This document shows, piece by piece, positions 1 to 7,292 of a stretch of 9,128 nt of DNA. The notes below the pieces were generated by a model. The model saw only the letters and a program-made list of their open reading frames with translations. It made no database searches and was not told the DNA's origin. The translations under genes were made by a program, and so were the position numbers. The DNA is from an uncultured Alphaproteobacteria bacterium (lineage in GTDB: Bacteria; Pseudomonadota; Alphaproteobacteria; Caulobacterales; Parvularculaceae), in assembly GCA_938003575.1 (NCBI GenBank), contig CALKYG010000421.1:1-9128 (forward strand). Direction: 5' to 3'. Position 1 is the first letter of the stretch. Every line of letters begins with the position of its first letter.

Positions 1-1560
1 AATGCCGCCGGCGTAGCCCGCGCCTTCGCCCGCCGGATATAATCCGTCTACGGAGAGGCTTTGACGGTCTTCGCGGCGCGTCATCCTGACCGGGCTCGAC
101 GTCCTGGTTTCGACCCCTGTCATGACCGCGTCGTCCATGTCGTACCCCTTGATCTTGCGTCCGAAGACCGGAAGGGCCTCGCGGATGGCGTCGATCGCCC
201 AGTCAGGGAGACAAAGCGAGAGATCGGTCGGCGTGACGCCGGGGCGGTATGACGGTTCGGCGGTGCGAAGACCTGTGGACGGAATGTTGTTCAGGAAGTC
301 TCCGACAAGTTGAGCCGGGGCGCGCCATGTCGATCCGCCCGCGGCGTACGCCCTCTCCTCCCAATGGCGCTGAAAATCGATTCCCGCGAGCGGATTCTCT
401 CGGACGTCGCCCGGAAAATCTTCAGGAGAAAGCGATACGACAAGCCCGGAATTGGCGTTCCTTTCCTTCCTTGAATATTGGCTCATGCCGTTGGTCACAA
501 GCCTTCCTTCTTCCGACGCGGCCGCGACGACGGTGCCGCCCGGGCACATGCAGAACGAATAGACGGTGCGGCCGTTCTTCGCATGATGAGAAAGACGGTA
601 GTCGGCGGCGCCGAGAATCTTGTTTCCCGCGAACTTGCCGTAGCGCGCGCGGTCGATGACGGATTGCGGATGTTCGATGCGCACGCCGATCGACAGAGGC
701 TTCGGCTCAAAGAAGACGCCGCGCTGGCGCAGCATTTCGAAGGTGTCGCGCGACGAATGCCCGAGCGCCATCACGACATGGCTCGTTTCGATCATCTCGC
801 CGTTGTCGAGGATGACGCCCTCGATTCTCTTTCGGCCCGCTTTCGCGGCTATCACGACGTCCGCCACGCGCGCTTCAAACCTGATTTCGCCGCCATGCGC
901 CTCGATCTTCGCGCGCATATTCTCAACCATCGAGACGAGGCGAAACGTGCCAATATGCGGCCGCGCGACATAAAGGATTTCCTCAGGCGCTCCGGCCTCG
1001 ACGAATTCGGTCAGCACCTTGCGGCCGATATGTTCGGGGTCCCGGATCTGGCTGTAGAGCTTTCCGTCGGAGAAGGTGCCGGCGCCGCCCTCGCCGAACT
1101 GGACGTTGGAAGCGGGATTTAAAATGCGCTGACGCCAGAATCTGAAGGTGTCCACCGTCCGTTCCCGGACAGTTTTGCCGCGTTCAAGGACGATCGGCCG
1201 GCAACCCGCTTCAGCCAGGATGAGCGCGGCGAAGATGCCGCAGGGGCCGAAGCCGACGACGACAGGGCGCTTGAACCCCCGGGCGGGGGCCTTCGCCGCC
1301 GCTTTGAAGGTCATATCCGGCGTTTCGCCGACATGAGGGTCCTTCTGGAAACGAAGCAGGAGGGCCGCTTCGTTCTTCACCTCGGCGTCAATGATATAGA
1401 CGAGATGGATGTCATTTTTGTTGCGTGAATCCGCAGCGCGCTTGAATACGGTGAAAGAGACGAGGTCTTCCGCCTTCACCGACAGGCGCGCGATCACCGC
1501 CTGCCTCAAGGCGGGCGCGTCATGGTCGAGCGGAAGGCGCAGTTCCTGGACACGGATCAT
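1..1560 (-). CDS. FAD-dependent oxidoreductase, COG2509 type (C-terminus cut by window edge)
   Basis: The minus strand is open without interruption for 520 codons from an ATG at 1560 to the window edge. The N-terminal ~90 residues form the small alpha/beta domain seen in this family. A dinucleotide-binding loop GFGPCG lies at about 103-108 and is followed by an acidic residue in VLERG (~126). Next come the family-typical FGEGGAGTFSDGKLYS (~155-170) and SFCMCPGG (~335-342). The C-terminal FAD-contacting GLYPAGEGAGYAGG lies at ~506-519. Perhaps 15-25 residues are missing. An in-frame TGA at 1564-1566 immediately upstream fixes ATG 1560 as the earliest start, although no good Shine-Dalgarno precedes it. 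Members are soluble flavoproteins with no firmly established substrate, so no gene symbol is given. The family is clear; the reaction is unknown. The gene is divergent from the hydrolase at 1679. Confidence 0.93.
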   Translation of the reverse strand, partial: MIRVQELRLPLDHDAPALRQAVIARLSVKAEDLVSFTVFKRAADSRNKNDIHLVYIIDAEVKNEAALLLRFQKDPHVGETPDMTFKAAAKAPARGFKRPVVVGFGPCGIFAALILAEAGCRPIVLERGKTVRERTVDTFRFWRQRILNPASNVQFGEGGAGTFSDGKLYSQIRDPEHIGRKVLTEFVEAGAPEEILYVARPHIGTFRLVSMVENMRAKIEAHGGEIRFEARVADVVIAAKAGRKRIEGVILDNGEMIETSHVVMALGHSSRDTFEMLRQRGVFFEPKPLSIGVRIEHPQSVIDRARYGKFAGNKILGAADYRLSHHAKNGRTVYSFCMCPGGTVVAAASEEGRLVTNGMSQYSRKERNANSGLVVSLSPEDFPGDVRENPLAGIDFQRHWEERAYAAGGSTWRAPAQLVGDFLNNIPSTGLRTAEPSYRPGVTPTDLSLCLPDWAIDAIREALPVFGRKIKGYDMDDAVMTGVETRTSSPVRMTRREDRQSLSVDGLYPAGEGAGYAGGI

Positions 1561-1678
1561 ATTTCAGCGGGACGCTCCGGCTCAATTCTCGTCGCCGCCT
1601 TCCTTTAGGGGCTGATTGGCGGCGCGCAAGGCCCGCGCGGGACTGTCTCGCTGCGCCGCGCCGCGCTATAGGGTTGTG
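1561..1678. other. Divergent intergenic region, oxidoreductase / six-gene operon
   Basis: This 118-nt gap must contain the promoters of the minus-strand flavoprotein gene and of the plus-strand operon beginning at 1679. I could not find a convincing -35/-10 pair in either direction. TATAGG at 1667-1672 resembles a -10 element but has no good -35 at 17 nt; if used, it would give an almost leaderless mRNA starting at the 1679/1682 ATG codons. A perfect CCCGCGCGGG palindrome is present at about 1632-1641, but it is short and has no T-tract, so it is not a terminator. Confidence 0.4.
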
Positions 1679-2611
1679 ATGATGAAGAAAGTCCCCCAGC
1701 CGATCATCAATCTGTACGACGCCTATACGCACGGCGCCATCGACCGGCGCGCCTTCATGGATCGCCTTGCGCGCCTAGCAGGCGGAACGGCCGCGGCAGG
1801 CGCGCTGATGCCGCACCTTGCAAATGATTACGCGCTGGCCGCTCAGGTTGCTGAAGATGACGAGCGGCTTCAATCCTCGACAGTGAAATTCGACACAGGC
1901 GACATCGTCGACATGATCGAGCCCGAGGAGGCGCCGGCGGGCGTCAAGCCGATGACGCACCTGCCCTTCGTCACCGCCTATCACGTGCGTCCGAAAGCGG
2001 CGTCGATCGCCCCGGCGGTGATCGTCATCCACGAGAACCGCGGCCTTAATCCGCATATCGCGGATGTCGCGCGCCGCGTCGCGCTCGAGGGGTTTCACGC
2101 CTTCGCAGTCGACATGCTCTCGCCCTATGGAGGCGCCCCTGCGGACGAAGACGGGGCGCGGGAAATGATTGGAAAGCTCGATCCGGAAAAAACAGCGGCG
2201 AAGCTTGCGAAAATCGCAGAAGCGCTCGCCCTTCTCAAAACGCATCAGCGCAAGGTCGGCGCGATCGGCTTTTGCTGGGGCGGCGGCATGGTGAACCGCC
2301 TAGCCGCTGTCTCGCCGGCGCTGTCGGCCGGGGTCGCGTATTACGGGCGGCAGGTTGCCGCCGCGGAAGCCAGCAAGATCAAGGCAAGACTGATGCTGCA
2401 TTACGCCGGCGCCGACGAACGCATCAACGCCGGCATCCCTGACTTTGAGGCCGCCCTCAAATCCGCGAACGTCGATTATCGCCTCTTCGTGTATGATGGC
2501 GTGCAGCACGCATTTAATAACGACGCCAACAAGGCGCGTTTCAACAAGGAGGCGGCGGACCTTGCCTGGGGCCGCACGATCCGGTTTCTCAAAGAGGCGC
2601 TCGCATTTTAG
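1679..2611 (+). CDS. Dienelactone hydrolase family protein, possibly Tat-exported
   Basis: The 310-residue alpha/beta hydrolase belongs to the dienelactone hydrolase family. The parts of a Cys-Asp-His site are visible. Cys199 lies in the nucleophile elbow GFCWGG (197-202), Asp246 in HYAGADERI and His277 in DGVQHAF. Glu119 in HENRG matches the glutamate that activates the cysteine in Pseudomonas dienelactone hydrolase. The N-terminal ~60 residues are an extension over the classical ~235-residue enzyme. They contain DRRAFM (22-27), then an Ala/Gly/Leu-rich stretch and a possible Ala-x-Ala cleavage site near 52-55, which resembles a twin-arginine signal. The hydrophobic core is short and contains charges, so export is uncertain. 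Two ATGs (1679, 1682) follow AGGG at 1670-1673; the second has better spacing. It is first in a six-gene run, and its TAG directly abuts trmB. Natural substrate unknown. Confidence 0.9.
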   Translation: MMKKVPQPIINLYDAYTHGAIDRRAFMDRLARLAGGTAAAGALMPHLANDYALAAQVAEDDERLQSSTVKFDTGDIVDMIEPEEAPAGVKPMTHLPFVTAYHVRPKAASIAPAVIVIHENRGLNPHIADVARRVALEGFHAFAVDMLSPYGGAPADEDGAREMIGKLDPEKTAAKLAKIAEALALLKTHQRKVGAIGFCWGGGMVNRLAAVSPALSAGVAYYGRQVAAAEASKIKARLMLHYAGADERINAGIPDFEAALKSANVDYRLFVYDGVQHAFNNDANKARFNKEAADLAWGRTIRFLKEALAF

Positions 2612-3301
2612 ATGTCCGCCGCCGACGCCTATATCCCGCAGCTCTACGGCCGCTCGAAAGGCCACGCCTTGCGCGAGGGTCACCGGAGGCTGATGACGGA
2701 CCTTCTCCCGAAGGTCGCGACGCCGGATCCGGAACAAGGGCCGATCGATCCGGGCGCGCTCTTTCCGCAGGCGGAGGACTTCCAGCTCGAGGTCGGATTC
2801 GGCGGCGGCGAGCACCTCGCCTGGCAGGCGGCGCGCGCGCCAAACACCGGCTTCATCGGGGCCGAGCCTTTTCTCAACGGCGTCGCTAAATTGCTGGCGC
2901 TGATCGAAAGCGGCGAGCTGAACAATATTCGCGTCCGCCACGGCGACGCCAGACCTCTGATCGAGGCGCTGCCCGCCGCCCGCTTCTCACGCATTTTTGT
3001 CCTGCATCCCGATCCGTGGCCGAAGAAACGGCATTACAAGAGACGGATGATATCGCCCTGGTTTTTCGCGGAGGCTGAACGGCTTTTGAAGCCCGGCGGC
3101 GTCTTGCGCGTCGCATCGGATATTCCAGATTATGTGCGCTGGACCCTGATGCATGCGCAGCGCGCGACGGGTCTTGAATGGACGGCGGAACGGGCCGCGG
3201 ACTGGAAGGAGCGTCCCGCCGACTGGCCGCAGACGCGCTACGAAGCCAAAGCGATGAAAGAAGGGCGGGCGCCCTGCTACCTGCAATTCAGGAGACTGTG
3301 A
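2612..3301 (+). CDS. trmB: tRNA (guanine-N7-)-methyltransferase TrmB
   Basis: The 229-residue SAM-dependent methyltransferase makes m7G at position 46 in the variable loop of tRNAs. The SAM-binding motif LEVGFGGGEHL spans 59-69. Glu60, Glu85 (in GAEPFLNG), Asp112 (in HGDA) and Asp134 (in HPDPWPKKRHYKRR, 132-145) match the conserved acidic and catalytic positions of E. coli TrmB. The C-terminal tRNA-contacting motif appears as TRYEAKA (208-214). Length is normal for the family. The ATG follows the upstream TAG with no gap, and only a weak, distant AAAGAGG (2591-2597) could serve as ribosome binding site, which suggests translational coupling. In many alphaproteobacteria trmB lies near metK and rimP; here rimP is about 5.4 kb downstream. 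The assignment is secure. Confidence 0.97.
   Translation: MSAADAYIPQLYGRSKGHALREGHRRLMTDLLPKVATPDPEQGPIDPGALFPQAEDFQLEVGFGGGEHLAWQAARAPNTGFIGAEPFLNGVAKLLALIESGELNNIRVRHGDARPLIEALPAARFSRIFVLHPDPWPKKRHYKRRMISPWFFAEAERLLKPGGVLRVASDIPDYVRWTLMHAQRATGLEWTAERAADWKERPADWPQTRYEAKAMKEGRAPCYLQFRRL
3290..3294 (+). promoter_or_regulatory. Ribosome binding site fixing the start of the CE15-like gene
   Basis: AGGAG lies inside the last codons of trmB, 6 nt before the ATG at 3301. The reading frame stays open upstream to 3178, but that extension overlaps trmB and would place a non-signal sequence before the evident signal peptide. The start at 3301 is therefore preferred. The trmB stop and this start share one base (TGATG). 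Confidence 0.8.
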
Positions 3302-4590
3302 TGGTGCGTCGTCTTCTGCTTCTCGCCGCCGCGCTTTCAACGCCGGCCTGCGTCGAAGCGACCATGGCGTGGACCGATCTGAACCCTGACGGACCCGCTG
3401 CAAGACCAGCGCTCACCTTCTCAAACCTCTCCGAGTGGGAGACGAAAGGCGCCCCGGATGCGCGCGACAAGCTGCAAAAGTTCGAATACGGCGTGATGCC
3501 TGACCGCTCGGCGAGCCGCATCATCGACCGCAGGATGGTCGGCGAAGACGCCTTCGGCGGGCTCGGCGTTCTTGAAGAATACCGGATCGGCGCCTCGATG
3601 GCCTATGGGGACGCCGAGGTCGAAACGCGATCGCGCGACGGCGGGGACGGATTCATCATGAATGTCGTCTCTCCGAGAGGCGACGGCCCGTTTCCAGTCA
3701 TCATGATGGAAACATTTTGTCCGCGCTGGTCGACGATACCCGACCCTGCCGTTTCCGGCGCGCCGGAGAAACTGCGCAGGCGCGGCGGCTTCGCGCTCGA
3801 GACCTATATTTTCGGCCGCTATATCTGCACCCCGCCAGTCGAGGAGATCTTGCAGGCGGGTTACGCGCTGGCGACGATTTACCCGACAGAATTCATTCCC
3901 GACCGGCGCGAGGACGGCCTTAAGGAACTCGCGCGGCTGACGGCGGGACACGAAGACAATGATACGAGGCTCGGCGCCATCGGCGCCTGGGGCTGGGCTT
4001 ACTCCCGCATGGTTGACGTGCTTGAACAAGACCCGCGGCTCGACCGGGGAAAAATGATCGCATGGGGTCATTCGCGCTATGCTAAAGCCGCGCTCGTCGC
4101 GGCCGCGTTCGATCCGCGGATCGACGGCGTCATCGCACACCAGTCAGGCACGGGCGGCGCTTCGCTCAATGTCGGTAAAAGGGGCGAGAGCGTCGCCGGC
4201 ATCACGAGAAACTATCCGCACTGGTTCGCACGCAGCTATCGCGAGGACAACCTTGCCGGTTACGACCAGCACATGCTGATCGCGCTCATCGCACCGCGCC
4301 CGATCATGCTCGGCAACGCGCGCCGCGACGTCTGGTCCGATCCCAACGGCGCCTTTCGCGCCGCGATGGGCGCAGATCCCGTTTACGACCTTTACGGCGC
4401 GCGCGGCCTTGATCAGGACAAGCTGAAACCCTACGACCCGACCCCTGAAATCGCTTTCTGGATTCGCCCCGGCACGCATGGCGTCGTTAGGGAGGACTGG
4501 CCGGCGTTTATTGAATTCCTGAATGCGCATTTTGCGCCGGAGGAGAAAACCGATGGCGGACGGATCGCTCGTGGAGGGCATGGCGGATAG
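3301..4590 (+). CDS. Secreted alpha/beta hydrolase, CE15/glucuronoyl-esterase-like
   Basis: The 429-residue protein starts with a signal sequence (MVRR, then a Leu/Ala-rich core to about residue 16). Cys17 lies in STPAC, so lipidation is possible, but the lipobox is poor. The mature part resembles CE15 carbohydrate esterases. The nucleophile elbow is WGHSRYAK (255-262, Ser258), followed by [10 protein letters not shown] (280-289), NYPHWF (304-309), [15 protein letters not shown] (321-335), [11 protein letters not shown] (340-350) and GTHGV (391-395, His393). CE15 enzymes cleave esters between lignin alcohols and glucuronic acid in xylan. The usual catalytic Glu of the QESG motif is Gln281 here, so Asp343 is the likely acid. 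The natural substrate could be a different uronate or acetyl ester. The gene sits between trmB (1-nt overlap) and ttcA (38-nt overlap), an unusual place for a periplasmic carbohydrate esterase. Confidence 0.85.
   Translation: MVRRLLLLAAALSTPACVEATMAWTDLNPDGPAARPALTFSNLSEWETKGAPDARDKLQKFEYGVMPDRSASRIIDRRMVGEDAFGGLGVLEEYRIGASMAYGDAEVETRSRDGGDGFIMNVVSPRGDGPFPVIMMETFCPRWSTIPDPAVSGAPEKLRRRGGFALETYIFGRYICTPPVEEILQAGYALATIYPTEFIPDRREDGLKELARLTAGHEDNDTRLGAIGAWGWAYSRMVDVLEQDPRLDRGKMIAWGHSRYAKAALVAAAFDPRIDGVIAHQSGTGGASLNVGKRGESVAGITRNYPHWFARSYREDNLAGYDQHMLIALIAPRPIMLGNARRDVWSDPNGAFRAAMGADPVYDLYGARGLDQDKLKPYDPTPEIAFWIRPGTHGVVREDWPAFIEFLNAHFAPEEKTDGGRIARGGHGG
4539..4545 (+). promoter_or_regulatory. Ribosome binding site fixing the ttcA start
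   Basis: GGAGGAG, a near-perfect Shine-Dalgarno, is placed 7 nt before the ATG at 4553 and lies inside the 3' coding end of the CE15-like gene. It favours 4553 over an earlier in-frame start at 4523 and over the in-frame ATG at 4580, which has a purine-rich run too close to it. Confidence 0.8.
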
Positions 4591-5416
4591 AACGCTTTCG
4601 GCGCTTTACGCCGGCGCGCCCGACAGCGTTTCCTTCCGCAAGCTGAGGAAACGCATTCTCCGGCAGACGCAGGAGGCGATCAGCGCTTATTCAATGATCG
4701 ACAAGGCGGGCGGGCGCCAGCGCTGGCTCGTCTGCCTTTCCGGCGGAAAGGATTCCTATTCCCTGCTCGCGGCGCTTCTGGACCTTCAATGGCAGGGCGC
4801 CTTGCCGGTCGAGTTCCTCGCCTGCAATCTCGATCAGGGCCAGCCGGGATTTCCAAAGCATGTCCTGCCGGAGTTCCTGACGAGGCTTGGCGTTCCCTAT
4901 CGCATCGAGAGCCGCGACACCTATTCGATCGTCACCGGGAAAATTCCGGAAGGCAAAACTTATTGCTCGCTCTGTTCGCGTTTAAGGCGCGGGCATCTCT
5001 ACCGCGTCGCGCGCGAGGAAGGCTGCAACGCCGTCGTGCTTGGCCATCACCGCGACGACGCGCTCGAGACCTTCCTGCTCAATCTTTTCCATGGCGGAAC
5101 GCTTGGCGCGATGCCGCCGAAGCTGCTTAATGAAGACGGCGACCTGCTTGTCCTGCGGCCGCTCATTCATTGCGCCGAGGAGGACCTCGCCAAATTCGCC
5201 GGGTCGATGAAGTTTCCGATCATACCGTGCGACCTTTGCGGCAGCCAGGACGGGCTTCAACGCGCCGCGATGAAGAGGCTTCTTGACGAGTGGGAGGCGA
5301 AATCGCCCGGGCGGCGCGCCACGATGTGGCGGGCGCTGCAGAACGTCAAAAAAACGCACCTCGCCGATGCAGCGCTTAACGATTTTGCGGGTCTTTTCCC
5401 GGAGAAGAGCGCGTGA
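4553..5416 (+). CDS. ttcA: tRNA 2-thiocytidine(32) synthetase TtcA
   Basis: The 287-residue PP-loop ATPase thiolates cytidine 32 in the anticodon loop of certain tRNAs, using ATP and a [4Fe-4S] cluster. The ATP-binding PP-loop SGGKDS is at 63-68. The cluster cysteines of TtcA are all present: Cys138 and Cys141 in [11 protein letters not shown] and Cys226 in [14 protein letters not shown], matching the Cys122/Cys125/Cys222 pattern of the E. coli enzyme. [15 protein letters not shown] (165-179) is also typical. The PCxLCGSQ tail separates TtcA from the related TilS and NcsA groups. The start at 4553 is set by a strong ribosome binding site. The gene begins 38 nt inside the CE15-like gene and ends in a 4-nt overlap with the glycosyltransferase. 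Confidence 0.95.
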   Translation: MADGSLVEGMADRTLSALYAGAPDSVSFRKLRKRILRQTQEAISAYSMIDKAGGRQRWLVCLSGGKDSYSLLAALLDLQWQGALPVEFLACNLDQGQPGFPKHVLPEFLTRLGVPYRIESRDTYSIVTGKIPEGKTYCSLCSRLRRGHLYRVAREEGCNAVVLGHHRDDALETFLLNLFHGGTLGAMPPKLLNEDGDLLVLRPLIHCAEEDLAKFAGSMKFPIIPCDLCGSQDGLQRAAMKRLLDEWEAKSPGRRATMWRALQNVKKTHLADAALNDFAGLFPEKSA

Positions 5417-6459
5417 GGCTTGCCAGAAATCAGCGAACGCGCGCTCAATTCCTCCTGATGACGAAATCCGCCGACGCCCCCGCGAGGAATGAACGCGTCA
5501 ACTGCGCGCTCGGGATCGTCGTCATCAATTTCCGTACGCCGGATTTGGTGAAGAATTGCGTCGCGGCGCTGGGAAGCCAGCTTGAAGAGAACGATGCGCG
5601 CGTCGCTATCATCGACAATTTTTCGAATGACGGATCGGCGGACGAGATCGCCGAATGGCTGCGCACCGGCGAACTATGGAAGTCGCGCGCTTTTCTCATC
5701 CGATCGCCGTCAAACGAAGGCTTTTCCGGCGGCAATAATATCGGCATCGAGGCGTTCGACGCGGACCACATATTGCTGTTGAATTCCGACACGCTGGTCC
5801 GCCCGGGCGCGCTCTCGGCGATGCTCGCGGCTTCCGCGCGCGAGAAGGATGCAGGGATCATCGCGCCGCGCCTTGAGGATGAGGATGGAACGCCGCAAAT
5901 TTCCTGCTTTCGGTTTCATTCGCCGGTGTCGGAGTTTCTCGTCGCCGCCGAGACGGCGCCGCTGGACAGGATTTTCAGATCGTCGGTCGTGCCTGTTCCG
6001 GTGTCGCAGACGCCGATCGCATGCGATTGGGCGAGTTTCGCCTGCGTCCTCATCAAGCGAGAGGCGATTTGCGACGCCGGGCTGATGGACGACGGCTACT
6101 TCATGTACTTTGAGGATGCAGATTATTGCCGTACGTTGAAAAAATTCGGGTGGCGCGTCGTTTATGAACCGGCGGCGCGCGTCGTCCATTTGCGCGGCGG
6201 CTCATCGCCCGTCAAATCATCGATGAATGCGAAGAAGCGCCCGCCAGCCTATTATTACGCGGCGCGGACGCGCTATTTCCGCAAGGCGTACGGGCCGCTT
6301 GGCCATGTCGCGGCGAACTTGATGTGGCTCGCCGGGCGCGCCGTCGCGCGGTTTCGATCACTGTTCGGAAAGCCGCCGCCTGTATTATGCGAGCATCAGG
6401 GCCGCGATCAGTGGACGAACTGGCGCGCGCCGCTCGGCGACCGGAAAGCGCCGCGATGA
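5413..6459 (+). CDS. Family 2 glycosyltransferase, rhamnosyltransferase-like (COG1216)
   Basis: The 348-residue GT-A fold glycosyltransferase has the standard motif order. [10 protein letters not shown] lies at 35-44, the nucleotide-binding [10 protein letters not shown] at 66-75 and [11 protein letters not shown] at 101-111. The metal/sugar-nucleotide LLNSDT (122-127) stands in the DxD position. The acceptor-site [15 protein letters not shown] (233-247) includes the likely catalytic base, and VVHLRGGSS follows (257-265). No clear membrane segment is present, so it is probably cytosolic or membrane-associated and adds a sugar to a polysaccharide or lipid-linked glycan. The GTG at 5413 overlaps the ttcA stop by 4 nt (GTGA) and is preceded by GGAGAAG at 5401-5407. 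An internal ATG at 5458 lacks a ribosome binding site but could be the true start. Donor sugar and acceptor cannot be read from the sequence. Confidence 0.9.
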   Translation: MRLARNQRTRAQFLLMTKSADAPARNERVNCALGIVVINFRTPDLVKNCVAALGSQLEENDARVAIIDNFSNDGSADEIAEWLRTGELWKSRAFLIRSPSNEGFSGGNNIGIEAFDADHILLLNSDTLVRPGALSAMLAASAREKDAGIIAPRLEDEDGTPQISCFRFHSPVSEFLVAAETAPLDRIFRSSVVPVPVSQTPIACDWASFACVLIKREAICDAGLMDDGYFMYFEDADYCRTLKKFGWRVVYEPAARVVHLRGGSSPVKSSMNAKKRPPAYYYAARTRYFRKAYGPLGHVAANLMWLAGRAVARFRSLFGKPPPVLCEHQGRDQWTNWRAPLGDRKAPR

Positions 6460-7292
6460 CTGATCTTCCTGATTTCGTCATCATCGGCGCGATGAAGTGC
6501 GGCACGTCGACCCTGCATGCGCAGCTCGCCGCGCAGAAGCAGTTTTTCATGTCGGAGCCGAAGGAGCCGAATTATTTCTCCGACGATGATGTCTATTGCA
6601 AAGGCGAGCGCTGGTATCGCGGCCTTTTCGCCGGGGCGCCGCAAGGCGTGATCAAGGGCGAATCTTCAACCCACTACACAAAGCTGCCAACCTATCCGCA
6701 AACGGTCGAACGCCTTGCTGCGCTGATCCCGGACGCGAAGTTCGTCTATGTGATGCGCGACCCCGTCGACCGGCTCGTCTCGCACTACATTCATGAGTGG
6801 ACGCAGGGCGTCATCACCTGTCCGATTGATGAAGCGATTGAGACGCACCCGGAACTCGTCGCCTATTCGCGCTACGCCTATCAGCTCGAGCCCTTCGTCG
6901 CGCGCTTTGGAACGGCGCGCATCTTGCCGGTCATTTTCGAGAAAATGACCGCCGCGCCGGACGTCGAACTGAAACGCATCGCAGCGTTTCTGGACGCCGC
7001 AGGAGATGTCGCTTGGGAAAAGGATCTTGAAGCGCAGAATGTGTCGGCCGAGCGCATCAGGAAATTTCCCGGCTATTCGGTGATCGTCGACAATCCCGTC
7101 GCGACATTCTTGCGGCGCCGCCTCGTGCCGCGCTCGTTTCGCGACCGCGTCAAATCGAATTTGCAGATGCGCGAGCGGCCAGAACTTTCAGCGAGCCGCA
7201 TCGCAGCGCTGAATGAAATATTCGAGCGCGACCTCGCGGCGCTCGAATCTCTGATCGGCGCGCCCATGACGCGCGCTGATTTTATGCGCTAG
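6456..7292 (+). CDS. PAPS-dependent sulfotransferase
   Basis: The 278-residue cytosolic-type sulfotransferase transfers sulfate from PAPS to a hydroxyl or amino group. The 5'-phosphosulfate-binding loop is IGAMKCGTSTLHAQL (10-24). KEPNYF (36-41) and KGESSTHY (67-74) follow, as in carbohydrate sulfotransferases related to heparan N-sulfotransferase. The 3'-phosphate-binding motif is VMRDPVDRLVSHY (99-111). The SP/FP-type ending around KFPGYSVIVDN (203-212) is consistent with this group. The ATG overlaps the glycosyltransferase stop by 4 nt (ATGA), and GGAAAG lies at 6443-6448, so the two are probably made together. By context the acceptor may be the glycan built by the neighbouring glycosyltransferase; this is inference. 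The open frame extends upstream to 6324, but that part only overlaps the glycosyltransferase and precedes the conserved start. Confidence 0.92.
   Translation: MTDLPDFVIIGAMKCGTSTLHAQLAAQKQFFMSEPKEPNYFSDDDVYCKGERWYRGLFAGAPQGVIKGESSTHYTKLPTYPQTVERLAALIPDAKFVYVMRDPVDRLVSHYIHEWTQGVITCPIDEAIETHPELVAYSRYAYQLEPFVARFGTARILPVIFEKMTAAPDVELKRIAAFLDAAGDVAWEKDLEAQNVSAERIRKFPGYSVIVDNPVATFLRRRLVPRSFRDRVKSNLQMRERPELSASRIAALNEIFERDLAALESLIGAPMTRADFMR

Noticed and set aside
478..1122. 214-codon plus-strand open frame inside the flavoprotein gene
   Set aside because: The minus strand encodes the conserved flavoprotein through this whole stretch; the plus frame is an antisense shadow.
2300..2941. 213-codon minus-strand open frame across the hydrolase/trmB junction
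   Set aside because: It spans two well-supported plus-strand genes and shows no family motif.
3421..4140. 239-codon minus-strand open frame opposite the CE15-like gene
   Set aside because: It is a GC-driven shadow: rich in Arg, Val, Asp and His, with no recognisable domain. The plus frame carries clear motifs over the same bases.
6324..6455. Upstream extension of the sulfotransferase by 44 residues
   Set aside because: It lies entirely within the glycosyltransferase gene, is Arg/Ala-rich, and the PAPS-binding loop normally begins close to the N-terminus, as it does from 6456.
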